The notes under the pieces: generated by a model
What the model saw: the letters and a program-made list of their open reading frames with translations, nothing else
The model's database searches: none
Told to the model about the DNA's origin: nothing
Shown: positions 1 to 10,990 of the stretch, in pieces
How the letters are laid out: every line of letters begins with the position of its first letter
How positions within the stretch are numbered: position 1 is the stretch's first letter
Translations under genes and position numbers: made by a program
Source of the DNA: Topomyia yanbarensis
Taxonomy: Eukaryota > Arthropoda > Insecta > Diptera > Culicidae
Assembly (NCBI RefSeq): GCF_030247195.1
Contig: NC_080672.1
Coordinates: 398,243,037 to 398,307,036, forward strand
Direction: 5' to 3'
DNA length: 64,000 bases

Positions 1-770
1 ATCTCTTTGGACTGAGCAAATTAATTAATTTGTTTGTTTAGTGTTTATTTGACCAAATAGGGAACTACTCCACTGGGCATTTAATGTGCGTGAGGAATAC
101 GCATGGTATTGTCTGAGTGAAAAAATTGGAATGGGAAATGGAAATGGGATAGTTTCTCGAGAAGAATCAAGCCAGCTACCAATTCGCAGCAGTTATACCA
201 GAACGAAGACCATACGTTTTATTGTCATATTCATTGGCTCACTTTTAGGCCAATAAATCAATTAAATTAAATCAATAATTTGTGGTCCATTTTATATTGT
301 CAACAACACTCCCGACAGCCGGCTGTCCGGAGTTCAAGATGTTTTTGATGAAACAAACTCTCGATAAACGGTTATCCAGAGGTTAAACACCTTCGCATCG
401 CGAACATTTACGTATTCTAGTCAATAAACTATTCAAACTTCTTATGCACGAAAATAAATTCTCAGTCGCATCGCTTGCTTGAGGCGAAACCTGACTAACA
501 ACCCACCCACTACCCAATTCGTGGTACTTATGGGAGTGTCACTGAGTCGGGGCCTTCCGTTAAGTAAGTACCACATCAACACTTCCTTTCTCATATCCCA
601 AGCTATGGTAAAGATGGTCGTGGCCAGCAATGGTGGTTCTCAGGCGAAATTCTCGCTTGGACTGGATCAATTGTTATTCCCAAACAATGCTCCTCAAGTA
701 GTCTGGCTGGAAATGAGAGTCATCAGTCTGCAATCTACGAAGTAAACCGTGCTTACGCAACGCAACGCAT
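1..770 (+). repeat. Dispersed repeat A, copy 1 (cut by the window edge)
   Basis: This stretch matches 49360-50435 in the same orientation, with indels. Shared landmarks are the 'GTTTAGTGTTTATTTG' block, a 14-bp palindrome GACAGCCGGCTGTC at 314-327, and a block at about 440-745 that is nearly identical to 50110-50420. Small ORFs here (for example 479-745) exist in both copies but do not resemble a known protein, and I do not call them genes. The family could be a non-autonomous transposon or part of an LTR; its ends are not visible because the window starts inside it. Confidence 0.75.
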
Positions 771-1575
771 ATTTTGTTATAGAAACTTGCCGAAATTCAT
801 TTACGGTACTCAGTCAGTTTGGTGAATTCCAAACAATATTTTGCTCGAAGTAAAGAAATATGCTGAACAATTTCACGATTAATAATCAGCAAGTTATGGG
901 TAAAAAATTAACTTTTGGAATATATTTTCAAAAAATGCGTGCTAGAAGTTGAAGATACAGTTATGTATGTATAATATTAATGGAAACTTTAAGGACACCT
1001 TAATCTTCGCGACAATTTCGATTATAGATTGAAAACCGTGTAAACTATGATTCCATATTCCAACTAGTACTTGGAGTTGATTTTTCTATCATACTGCTGA
1101 ATAAGGGAATTAATGCATATTTGGTTGTAGAAACTTGCCGCAACTCTTCTACGATACTCAAATGCGAAGCGTATTTATACTTTCAACTTACAGTAGACTA
1201 AAATCACATAGTGTGGAAATACGCTGAACCATTAAATAAGATTAGATTAAGAATAAACATGTTTTGGGTAAAAATCCAACTTATTTTCAAAAAAATTCTC
1301 ATTGTTCAAAATCTGTAGGACCTACAAAGTTCGTCACTTCAAAAGATATACTTATGAGTACCCGACTTATATTTTCGTCCATGACACCATATTTCTATCT
1401 AGTATCAGTAAAAAGTTGATAACAGCGCCGCTCTATCGACTGATACTAATACGGTACTGTCAAATAAAGCGTTTTATGCTATGCAACTTTCTCAAAGACA
1501 TAAATCTAAAACGAAAGATAAGAAAAGAACGTTCGAATTGTGGGGGTAACCCCTTTTGGACGTCTGCTACCCCAG
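771..1575. other. AT-rich non-coding stretch with a weak direct duplication
   Basis: No gene is supported. The blocks at about 781-910 and 1129-1275 resemble each other (both start AGAAACTTGCCG and end near GGGTAAAAA), a degenerate direct repeat with a spacing of about 350-367 bp. A 109-codon ORF at 1302-1631 runs into the neighbouring MITE and has no recognisable feature, so I treat it as chance. Confidence 0.4.
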
Positions 1576-1579
1576 TTAA

Positions 1580-2098
1580 CCCATTCATGCCCATGTTGTT
1601 TGTGGACAACAACGTTTTTAAACAACTATAACTTTTGATTGTGGCGAGATTTACTCACAAAAACAAGTAAGGCTCATTAATGTGATTATTACCTTTAATT
1701 TGAGTATTAAAAGTTACAAGGATCAGCTCTAGAACTGAAGTTATTGGAATTAGTCTGATTGAATTCCGATGGAGCAGTGCTGCCATGGACAGTTTACGTT
1801 GACGATGGAAAATGGTTTTTTCATATATCTTTGATATGGTGCAATATTATTGAAAACTGATAAAACTTACCAATTTAGACTGTCGTTGGCTACGTTTTCC
1901 ACGTAATTGGACTGTTGTAATTATTATAGGAGAATTGTATTGAGCATCAGAAGGTAAAAATCGACCAGCTTCTAGCACTGCCATGGAAGCACCTATCTTT
2001 ATGAAAACAGGCTTTTCGTGTTTCTTGACCCCACCGCTTTCAAAGAAAAATAGCTTTGAAACTCTACATGCACTAGAAAAAAGTTGGGCATGAAAGGG
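1580..2098. mobile_element. TTAA-flanked MITE (piggyBac-type target site)
   Basis: The element begins CCCATTCATGCCCA and ends TGGGCATGAAAGGG, an imperfect terminal inverted repeat. It is bounded on both sides by TTAA (1576-1579 and 2099-2102). It is 519 bp with no coding capacity. TTAA duplication is the hallmark of piggyBac-superfamily insertion, so I infer mobilisation by a piggyBac-like transposase encoded elsewhere. Confidence 0.7.
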
Positions 2099-2102
2099 TT
2101 AA

Positions 2103-2491
2103 ACATTTCCTCAGGAGAGAACCTGGAAGAAGTCGTTCACTTTAGGGCATTCGTTGGCTCTGTGCAATCGAGGAAGATGAGCGTGCGGTGAGCGTTCTAG
2201 GAAACTGTCCTAAGGCCGAGTGATTCCTGAAGATCGTGTAACCTGGAAATCTAAAATACATTCGGTCATGAATCGGAGTACCAGGATTGTTCGGTCAGGA
2301 TGATGATGATTATAAGAATTCATAGGTTTTTTTAATTATGCTGTAAGCAGTCTCGAAGGGTGTTTAAATCGTTTATAAATTAATAACTATCTTTCAATAC
2401 ACCATTTTGATGAAATTACCCTGTTCAGAACTGGTCGATTATTATACACATATTAGTTATACTTATATTATCTCCCGACATAACTGCAATA
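2103..2491. other. Non-coding spacer
   Basis: AT-rich sequence between the MITE and the GC-richer block at 2490. No ORF, repeat or RNA gene can be supported. Confidence 0.4.
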
Positions 2492-3055
2492 ATGGCAACA
2501 CTGCACACTCATTCGCCCAGTTGTGGGTTCTTTTGGTCTGAAGCGGAATTTCAGCGGAGCCAAAGTCAAACGCACGGAACAGCCGACCGAGCGCAGAAGC
2601 GATCAACGAGCAGCGATGGCAGGGAGTGGCAACCGGCGAGTGCTGGTGGTGTGCTGCGCGGGTGGGAGGGAATCTCCCAGCACAGCGCGGAGGCGAACGA
2701 GAGGAATACAAACGAGATCAGAAACAAGAAATGTTTAAAAACAACAACAAAGACGACGACGACGATGGGATGGAAAAAGAAAAGCGTGTTATCGTTCTTA
2801 CGCCGCTGTGAAGAGAAGAGAGGTTATGAAATAAGCCACACAAAATCGGTAGTCAGTTTGTCCAGCATTCAACAAGTGCATAAAACTGGTGGAATTATCC
2901 TAAATTCGTTTTTGGATATAAGTCAAAGAAGGTTGACTCCAATGAACGTTTACAATTACAATTTACAAAAATATAAAGTTACCAGAGACCCTACCTTTAC
3001 CTGTATCCAAAAGCGATACGATTTCATAGATAATTGCTTCCAAGATTTTTATTAA
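2492..3055 (+). CDS. Unidentified 187-codon ORF, doubtful
   Basis: An open frame of 187 codons starting MATLHTHSPSCGFFW. I do not recognise it. The first about 90 codons lie in a GC-richer, purine-biased block with little similarity to the AT-rich surroundings. The block also stays open in a second frame (2523-2738) and on the other strand (2463-2711), which suggests low stop density from base composition rather than selection on one frame. The last about 90 codons run through ordinary AT-rich sequence. It could be a 5' UTR or untranslated exon of a host gene, part of an old transposon, or chance. Confidence 0.2.
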   Translation: MATLHTHSPSCGFFWSEAEFQRSQSQTHGTADRAQKRSTSSDGREWQPASAGGVLRGWEGISQHSAEANERNTNEIRNKKCLKTTTKTTTTMGWKKKSVLSFLRRCEEKRGYEISHTKSVVSLSSIQQVHKTGGIILNSFLDISQRRLTPMNVYNYNLQKYKVTRDPTFTCIQKRYDFIDNCFQDFY

Positions 3056-4925
3056 GAATTTTGCACATCAGAAAGATTCCTGCTTACTGTTAAAGGAATT
3101 ACCACGGGCATTTCACCATTTACCGAGAAAAGAACCTTAGGCTAGACTGGGGCAAACCGGCCTGATGGCCACTTCAAAGCGCGTGAACGTGTGGAAGAGC
3201 AGAGCAAACTGTTGGGCTCCGATATCGTGTCGTGGCTGTGGATCGAGGAAACAGGGCTGACCTGGCTAAGAGGAGAGCAGCACGGGCAAACCTACGGCGT
3301 TGTTGTAGATACGAATATCATCGGACGGATGGTGGTAGAGCAAGACACCGCCGTCGCCGCTGCCGCCCGGTCCCGGTCGGGTGTGGTGTGGCATCTTGAA
3401 TACCGGCACTGCCGAACGAGGATAATTACGTGAGACGAAGTTATGAGGAAAAGAATGGGCTTTTAGAAGGAACACTGACCGAGCCACTGACTGTCCACCC
3501 TGCCAATTTCAAGCTTTGCGGAGGAAGGGGGACGGGGTCAGGTAGTAAGATGAACGTGATTCTTCATTTGAATTAATAACAGCGTGGAACAGGTTATGGT
3601 ACTCGGTGACCGAATCAACACAACACCACTGCCAAGCAACGCAGGCTTCGGGGCTTGCCTCATTCTCTCCGTTTTAGTTTAGCACGGTAGGTATCTAAAT
3701 ACACCAGAATAATAATATCATGGGTGTTGTTACTGACTCATGCTCACCGGAGGCAGAGGGAGCGCTTACGTAGCTGAGCTGTTATTTTTTGCCCTGCCTT
3801 GCCGCCACCACCACCACAGCACGGTGCGGTTCGGTTTTCGGTTCCGTTCGTCGGATAGAATACCCACTGACTAGCTAACTGAACGAGAGAGAGAAAATAA
3901 TAAATATTGGAACCCGTTTGCCTTCTCGAAACGTCCCCTAGCCTGATACCCGTTCTACGGACGATGCCTGGACGGGCAAACCGTGTGTGTAAACTCTACT
4001 GGGTAATGTGGATGAATCACGCCTATAGTACCTACATATATGTAAAGGAACTCAGGCAGCGTTGTGATCCATTATATTTCGGTCAGAAGATTAGAGGCCA
4101 ATTCGGAGAATTTCAATCCAAGTCGAGCACAAACAGGAAATCCGAGCGGCCGATGGTCGTGTCTATCTATCAGAATTTCAATTTGCTCGAGGTTTGTAAT
4201 CGATATGTTTAACCCGGAACAAACTCTATGTTAATTCAGATTCGATTCGTGAATGTTGTTGATTTACATACGTGTAAATATGTATGTTGAATAATTTTGT
4301 CTAAGATTGAGTTTTAGCTCAAATCTTTGGAGATTACTGCTTCGTAGATCCATTTAATATTAGTTGGCTGAGTTAATTGCAATGTTTGTCTCATTCTCAA
4401 ATGTTTCCGGGATTGTCGTATCAATAGTCTAGGACTGACAATTACGAGAATGCTGATACCCACTTTATACGGACTTTTGCTCGAGAGCGTTTGACACAAC
4501 ACTGTTAAAGATAGTGAAAACGGTTGAAAGGTACCACTAGCATTCAGCTAAATATAACGAATCCGACTTAGGGATATATGAATTCGCATTAATAAGTTAC
4601 TCATCGTATGTTTAAGGCGCCGCCTGGAAGAATTCTGAGTAGTCATTTAGGATCAAAGCACTAATCCAAGAATCCTCTGCGAAATCTTTCGAAACATAAG
4701 GTCAAGATCCGCAACGGAATGACCTACAAGGAGCATGTACTACAGGGTTATTAAAATAGCTGACGTAAGTTTTACACTATTGAATGAAGCATATTTTATT
4801 CAGGGCGTTATTTCATTCGTTGTTTTCTTTTGGCGATCTCTCGGTCTCGGTGTCTTTTGTGGACCTGGCCTTCGCATCTTTCAACAAAAATGACGAAACC
4901 ACGTGAAACGCCTCGTACATGCATA
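3056..4925. other. Region without a supported gene; GC-richer 3.2-3.9 kb
   Basis: 3170-3900 is GC-richer, free of visible transposon ends, and contains short CCACCA- and GCCG-type simple runs. It may be unique host intron or promoter sequence. ORFs of 73-101 codons (3191, 3266, 3907) show no family feature and overlap one another on both strands. 4200-4925 is AT-rich with nothing recognised. Confidence 0.35.
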
Positions 4926-5806
4926 CTTGCGAATTAGGGCATCGCAATTTTTTTTTTTTTGGATTCTCAAAGGCCCCCCTCTCATATTGTGACAAATGTC
5001 AAAGTAAGCTCAGATGCCAAATTTCACATCATTTGCACAATTTTAGACCCCCGCCCACTTCACTTGAAATTTTTTGGAATTGGTACTATGGAAAATATGG
5101 AGGAAAAATACATTAAATGCTATAACTTTTGAAGTAGCAATCAGAAAACTACAACACTATATGTCAGATAATTTGATGTTCCTGAATTTTACCCGTAACG
5201 AACCTATTTTTGTTATAATCCTAAGGATTTTCGACGTTCAACAAGGTATAGTTTATGAAAATTGAGTGAAGAATAATAGAGATATGTTCACGAGAAAATG
5301 ATGAAGTTTAATATGAATGACAAAACGCCATTTAACCCCAACTTCTCGTATTCGGACAAAGGTCAAAAAGGCTTCGATCGATTTTTGAGATTTTTTCACA
5401 TTAGAAAAACTACAAAATATGTATGATTTGCATCACGGAGCAGAAAAATCATTAAATATAGGAGATTTTGGGGCCAAAATGACCCAGTACCCCACTTTCC
5501 CGTATTTTCCTATAAACAAAAAAATCTTCATTCAAATGCTATGATTATTTCCTTTCAAAAGAGGTATAAATTGTAATTTTCTGATTGCTACTTCAAAAGT
5601 TATAGCATTTAATGTATTTTTCCTCCATATTTTCCCATAGTACCAATTTCCAAAAATTTCAAGCGAGGTGGGCGGGGGTCTAAAATTGTCAAAATGATGT
5701 GAAATTTGGCATCTGAGCTTACTTTGACATTTGTCACAATATGAGAGGGGGGCCTTTGAGAATTCAAAAAAAAAATATTTTTTTTTGCAATGCCCTATTG
5801 CGAATA
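4926..5806. mobile_element. Fold-back element with long inverted repeats
   Basis: The left arm (about 4926-5155) is repeated in inverted orientation at the right end (about 5570-5806). Ends are TTGCGAATTAGGGCAT and the complement of ATGCCCTATTGCGAA. Arms are about 230 nt and differ by scattered substitutions. The centre of about 410 bp is unrelated AT-rich sequence. Small ORFs in the two arms encode the same peptide (FSKAPLSYCDKCQSK) only because the arms are copies. No transposase and no clear target duplication is visible. I call it a non-autonomous fold-back or long-TIR MITE. Confidence 0.8.
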
Positions 5807-6639
5807 GTGCTATTGACACTCTGTCTTATATCCGACCTCACAACTCGCGATCATTGTGCTGTCACAGTCAATATAATGAATCTGTCACAGTTATATAATG
5901 AATCATCACCTTATAATTTCAAAAGATCTGTATCATATTGTGACCGAAATGGTTTTTTATAATCGACAAATACCCATCACTTAATCGCGCATCATTTGCA
6001 CGATCTGACAGGCGTTAGATGTTAGATGTACCTCTCTGTTCTGACTATATTATGCATGAGTTAATAAACTGTCTCGTGCCGAACGATTTCAAACTGTCGT
6101 TGTTTGTTGGATCAGAAATACATCATTTTTTATCATTTAAGAGGTTATAAGTTGAGGGGGCAAAGCGTGTTAAGTTCGTGATTTTTTGAAAAGTTTTTAT
6201 GCGACTTTTGTTTGAAAGAGCGAAAGGCAATTTGTCGGTAGTACTATCGAAGAAAATAAACAAGTTGTATTAAAAAATGTTGCATATTGTCGGAGTTATT
6301 GCACCGCTCCCCACCCCCAAGCGGTTTTTTCGCATAGGCTTGCGGTGAACACTCTCCGAGATAAACCACTCAACTGAAATCAAAAAGGGAGGAAAATTAT
6401 TGACGAAAAATGTATTGTGGTGTACTTGAAAAAAAATTTCTGCGATAAAAACTGTGATTACAATAAAATCGGTGTTTTAGGTGTTAAACATTTTAAACAA
6501 AAATTCATTACGAAGAATTGAAATTTTTTGGATGAATAATGAACTGTTCAAGTACACGGGAATTTAAATACGAACAAATTAAAACATAATTTATGAAAAT
6601 CGGTTGAGTAATTTTTGCGATTTCACTTTCACCGTAACG
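5807..6639. other. AT-rich sequence upstream of the LINE
   Basis: No gene is seen. Part may be the 5' UTR of the LINE that follows, but the 5' boundary of that element cannot be fixed from one copy. Confidence 0.35.
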
Positions 6640-6815
6640 GTGCTTGTCAAGAAACTGTATTCCGCGATACTCGCGTTTAAACTTTTGTGTTATCTTTGTG
6701 AGTTAGTCGACCGTTACCGGTAGTAGACGTAGTTGAACGGCGCTACGCTACAAGTATTTATTTGATTAATTTAATTCAAGCCGCGCGCGATTTTCGAAAA
6801 AAAACAGTCAGCATT

Positions 6816-8324
6816 ATGTCGTGCAGTGTTCGATCGTGTTCAATTAGTGATGATCGTTTTTTATGGAAGTGCGAGTTTTGCAACAAATCGTATCACGCGG
6901 CCTGTGTAGGAGTGCAACGGCACCAAGAGCATCACATCACGTCTTTTATGATTCCTCTATGCTCGGATTGTCAGCATAATCTTAAAACGGGGATTGACAC
7001 ACGTAAAGTGCTTTTCCAACAGGAGCAGCTCTTTAATTTAATCAAGACGCAAACGGATTCCAATCTTCGAATGGCTGCTGACATCAAAAAGTTGAACGCA
7101 TTTGGTGAACTGTTCGATAACATTGATCACCAGCTAAAAGAAGCGGTGACTAATGTAAATAATATCACCTGCGCGAAAGTTGATTATGCGGTGTCAACAT
7201 TATCGCGGACTATGGAAAACAACGCGGTCAATAAGGCCGATGAGCTCGTTGTTTTAAAAAATCATATAACGTCATTATTCAACATATCTATGGAATCCAC
7301 AAGGAAGCGCATTGAGGAGTACGTGGTGGAGCTCACAACTGACCTGACTCGTGAGCTAAAAAAAATATGCTGCGAAGTTCAAAATTTAAGCGTAATAACC
7401 ATTGACATGGCGTCTCAATGCAACGAACATACCGGTAACCAGTCGTTTTCTGCTCGTGATGCTCTTGACGAAATAAAATCACAAGCCAGCGCTGTTGGCG
7501 ACGATATTTTAGACGAAGTAAGGGCAATTGCCGCGACAATTAGTACCCTGGAAACCAGTGTTAATAATGCTCGTTTGACACCTGCGGTGTCTCCCCCCAG
7601 TCTGATGGACGAATTGACCGTCGTTTCAAATAAAACTGCTATCTCAGGTTCGCAGCATAATCAAGTGGCAAAAGATGGATGGCGCACACTTGGTTCGAAA
7701 AGAGTGTGGCGCTCCGACTGGTCAGAATATGACTTACGTAAACAGCGTCGCATTAAACAACAAAAAGAGAAAGATAAAGCAGCAAAGAGTAAAAAATCGA
7801 GAAGAAAACAGGGTACAAGATACAGCAATATCAACAGTAATAACAATAACAACTGCAACAACAAAGATAGCAAGTGCAATAAGAACAGGAACCGCAATAA
7901 GTACAACAATAACAATAACAACAATAACAATAATCACAACTACAACCAAAATAGAAACAACAACAATAGCAACAAAAACAACAGCTACAAATCCAATAAT
8001 ACCACCAACAATTTCAATAGAAACAGGCACAACATAAACAATAACGACCACAACGGAAACAGAAACAACAACATTAACAGCAGTAACAACAACAACAACA
8101 ACAATAATCACAGAATAAGCAACTACAACAAAAACAGCAACAACAACTACAACAGAAATAACAACAACCACAACGGAAACAGAAACAGCAGTTACAGCAA
8201 CAACAACAACAACAGAAACAGCATTTGCAATAGAAACAATAATAGTCTTAACAACAATCACCATAACAATAAACATCATTGTTCATCTTGCTCCTGTGAA
8301 CGTTCGTGTTTTCGCCAATTTTAA
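6816..8324 (+). CDS. LINE ORF1: PHD finger, helical middle, Asn-rich C-terminus
   Basis: About 502 residues from the ATG at 6816. I prefer this to the in-frame ATG at 6762 because the PHD finger follows it directly. C3/C8, C19/C22, H27/C30 and C49/C52 form a C4HC3 PHD pattern. Residues of about 60-260 are charged and probably helical, which would suit the coiled-coil trimer or RNP role usual for LINE ORF1 proteins. A Lys/Arg-rich block follows, then about 150 residues dominated by Asn encoded by AAC/AAT runs (about 7830-8260). The tail is Cys-rich (CSSCSCERSC). In LINEs ORF1 binds the element RNA; the poly-Asn region has no assigned role and may come from microsatellite expansion. An antisense 181-codon Val/Ile-rich frame over the same DNA is a shadow of the repeat. 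Confidence 0.85.
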   Translation: MSCSVRSCSISDDRFLWKCEFCNKSYHAACVGVQRHQEHHITSFMIPLCSDCQHNLKTGIDTRKVLFQQEQLFNLIKTQTDSNLRMAADIKKLNAFGELFDNIDHQLKEAVTNVNNITCAKVDYAVSTLSRTMENNAVNKADELVVLKNHITSLFNISMESTRKRIEEYVVELTTDLTRELKKICCEVQNLSVITIDMASQCNEHTGNQSFSARDALDEIKSQASAVGDDILDEVRAIAATISTLETSVNNARLTPAVSPPSLMDELTVVSNKTAISGSQHNQVAKDGWRTLGSKRVWRSDWSEYDLRKQRRIKQQKEKDKAAKSKKSRRKQGTRYSNINSNNNNNCNNKDSKCNKNRNRNKYNNNNNNNNNNHNYNQNRNNNNSNKNNSYKSNNTTNNFNRNRHNINNNDHNGNRNNNINSSNNNNNNNNHRISNYNKNSNNNYNRNNNNHNGNRNSSYSNNNNNRNSICNRNNNSLNNNHHNNKHHCSSCSCERSCFRQF

Positions 8325-10990
8325 CGCACTTCTCAGAGGCAGACCAGGACAAGCATGACGAAACTGGTAACAGTACAATAGTTTTAAACAATATTTTTAC
8401 GAATAACGAATCACAACCAACTTCTTCGAAAGCCACTGAAATTTTGGTTTACTGTCAAAATTTTAATAGAATGAGGAGCGCCGTAAAGATGAACGAAATC
8501 CATAAGAATATATTAGGCTCCTCATTTTCGATAATTCTAGGTACCGAAACAAGTTGGAATGAGGATATAAAAAGTGAAGAGGTTTTCGGTAGTGACTATA
8601 ATGTTTTTAGAGATGATCGTGATTTACGACTAACCCAAAGAATGTCAGGCGGAGGAGTTCTCATCGCAGTTTCATCTATATTTAATTCCGATCTTATTGT
8701 CTCACCAAAATTCAAAGAATTTGAACATGTATGGGTTAAAGCACATATCGCTGATGAAATCCACATTTTTGTCTCAGTGTACTTTCCACCGGACCTAGCT
8801 TACAAATCAACATATGAGATTTTCTTTCAAGCAGCTGAAGAAATAATCTCTAATTTTCCTCCAGAATTCAAAGTTCATATTTATGGTGATTTTAATCAGC
8901 GCAACTTAGATTTTATTCCTGACTCTGAAAATGAGAGCATTCTACTTCCTGTCGTTGGTGATAACGAAACATTACAATATATGTTTGAGAAAATTGCATT
9001 GCTAGGACTCAATCAAATAAACCATATAAAAAATCAACACAATCGTTATTTAGATCTGCTATTAACAAACATTAATGAAGATTTCTGTGTTGATGAATCT
9101 CATTCTCCCTTATGGAAAAATGAAACGTTTCACACAGCAATAGAATTCTCTATTTTTGTGCACAAGAATCATAATTTCATTGATTGTGACTTCGAGGACG
9201 TTTTCGATTATAGAAAAGCAAATTATGAAAATATTAAATATAAATTAAGCAGTGCTAATTGGCAGTCCCTTTTAAAGAATCAAGTGAACGTTGAATGTGG
9301 AGTGGAGATCTTTTATAATATTTTATGGCAAATAATACAGGAGGAAGTTCCACTCACGAAAAAACGACGAAATCATGCATCCAAAAATCCAGTTTGGTTC
9401 AACAAGGAAATTATTAATTTGAAAAATCGGAAGCAAAAAGCTCACAAAATTTACAGAAAACACAATAATCAGGATAATTTGGAAAAATACCTTAACATTC
9501 GTGACCAACTAACTTTGGCTATTTCTTCGGCACTAACTGTATATAATGCAAAAACTGAAAATGAGATCAAGTCATGCCCAAAAAACTTTTTTAATTACAT
9601 CAAAACTAAGTTGAATTCATGCAACTTCCCATCAAAAATGTCTTTAGATGGGAAAGAGGGTGAAACTTCAAAAGATATTTGTAATCTCTTCGCAACATTT
9701 TTTCAAGAAACTTATTCTAACTATTCAGACAATGATCGTGACTTTGAATATTTTTCTTATTTTCCTGATTATTCAAGGGATGTTGGTGTCAGTCACATTA
9801 ATGTTCAAGATATCTTGTCTGGTCTCAATGATCTAGATGCCACTAAAGGCTCAGGACCTGATGGAATTCCACCTGCTTTCATAAAGAATTTAGCAACTGA
9901 GCTTACGTCACCTTTATTCTGGCTGTTCAATAAGTCACTAGAATCTGGTATTTTCCCAAAAGATTGGAAAAAATCTTTTTTAATACCTATTTATAAATCG
10001 GGTAAAAAATCTGATATTCGCAATTATCGTGGAATTGCCATTCTGTCTTGCTTTCCCAAACTTTTCGAATCCATCATAAATAAAACCATTTTCAACCAAG
10101 TCAAACATAAAATAACAAATTCACAACATGGGTTTTTTAAAGGCCGTTCAACTAGTACAAACCTTTTAGAATTTGTTGATTACTCGTTAAATGCCATGGA
10201 CAAAGGAAATCATATAGAAGCTCTTTACACTGACTTCAGCAAAGCTTTCGATAAGCTGGACATTCCCATGTTAATATTCAAACTTGAAAAATTGGGAATC
10301 GAGATGAGACTCCTCAATTGGATTAAGTCGTATTTAACAGATCGTCAGCAAATAGTAAAATTCTATGAGATGAAATCTGATATTATTAAAGTTACTTCGG
10401 GGGTTCCGCAAGGTTCACACTTAGGACCTCTTCTTTTTATTTTATATGTCAACGACATCTCTCTTATTTTAAAAAACATTAATATTCTCATATATGCGGA
10501 TGATATGAAGCTATTTTTAGAAATCAGAAATAATAATGACTATAATGTTTTTCACGATGAAACACAAATCTTTTATACATGGTGTTGTAAATGTTTACTG
10601 GAGTTAAATGTTAAAAAATGTAATCTTATGACTTTTAGCAGAAAACAAATCACGGCTTCCGTGTCAATTACATTAGGTAATCAAACCGTTCAGAAATGCG
10701 ATAAAATAAGAGATTTAGGAGTTATCTTAGATAAAAAATTAAACTTTGTGGAACATTACAACACAATTGTTCATAGAGCTAGTAATATCTTCATTCGTGG
10801 AAGGAACCAGCGCGCAGCGAATGGCTGTAGTTTGAAATCCAGTGTTTCACTCTGGATGAAATTTCGTACAAATAATTTCGATTTCAGAATATGCATTAAT
10901 TTACGAAGAGTGTTGGCGACTAGGGCTTATGGGTATTTTTCAGTGACTAATATAATGGATAAAAAAATTCACATTAATAACATATCATAA
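8306..10990 (+). CDS. LINE ORF2: AP endonuclease and reverse transcriptase
   Basis: 894 codons without a stop. Endonuclease landmarks: QNFNRM near residue 50, TETSW near 80, GGGVLIAV, YGDFNQ near 194, LLLTN, and a conserved His in FHTAIEF near 275. Reverse transcriptase: GSGPDGIPPAF near 515, RNYRGIAILS, QHGFFKGRST, TDFSKAFDKLD near 641, SGVPQGSHLGPLLF near 698 and the catalytic YADD near 730. The protein nicks target DNA and reverse-transcribes the LINE RNA at the nick. The C-terminus after about residue 835 departs from the expected thumb and tail order, with HRASNIF followed abruptly by a segment resembling the distal tail. I infer an internal deletion. Translation probably depends on the ORF1/ORF2 overlap (reinitiation or leaky scanning). 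Confidence 0.9.
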   Translation: MFSPILTHFSEADQDKHDETGNSTIVLNNIFTNNESQPTSSKATEILVYCQNFNRMRSAVKMNEIHKNILGSSFSIILGTETSWNEDIKSEEVFGSDYNVFRDDRDLRLTQRMSGGGVLIAVSSIFNSDLIVSPKFKEFEHVWVKAHIADEIHIFVSVYFPPDLAYKSTYEIFFQAAEEIISNFPPEFKVHIYGDFNQRNLDFIPDSENESILLPVVGDNETLQYMFEKIALLGLNQINHIKNQHNRYLDLLLTNINEDFCVDESHSPLWKNETFHTAIEFSIFVHKNHNFIDCDFEDVFDYRKANYENIKYKLSSANWQSLLKNQVNVECGVEIFYNILWQIIQEEVPLTKKRRNHASKNPVWFNKEIINLKNRKQKAHKIYRKHNNQDNLEKYLNIRDQLTLAISSALTVYNAKTENEIKSCPKNFFNYIKTKLNSCNFPSKMSLDGKEGETSKDICNLFATFFQETYSNYSDNDRDFEYFSYFPDYSRDVGVSHINVQDILSGLNDLDATKGSGPDGIPPAFIKNLATELTSPLFWLFNKSLESGIFPKDWKKSFLIPIYKSGKKSDIRNYRGIAILSCFPKLFESIINKTIFNQVKHKITNSQHGFFKGRSTSTNLLEFVDYSLNAMDKGNHIEALYTDFSKAFDKLDIPMLIFKLEKLGIEMRLLNWIKSYLTDRQQIVKFYEMKSDIIKVTSGVPQGSHLGPLLFILYVNDISLILKNINILIYADDMKLFLEIRNNNDYNVFHDETQIFYTWCCKCLLELNVKKCNLMTFSRKQITASVSITLGNQTVQKCDKIRDLGVILDKKLNFVEHYNTIVHRASNIFIRGRNQRAANGCSLKSSVSLWMKFRTNNFDFRICINLRRVLATRAYGYFSVTNIMDKKIHINNIS

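Noticed and set aside
479..745. 88-codon ORF found in both repeat A copies as a conserved gene
   Set aside because: The copy at 50139-50435 has a shifted, different C-terminal half and no domain; DNA-level similarity explains it.
5532..5819. 95-codon ORF with a CxxC motif as a zinc-binding protein
   Set aside because: The same peptide occurs in the other arm (4919-5116) because the arms are inverted copies; no family match.
7734..8279. 181-codon antisense Val/Ile-rich ORF, superficially membrane-like
   Set aside because: It is the reverse strand of the AAC/AAT repeat in ORF1; its composition follows directly from the triplet repeat.
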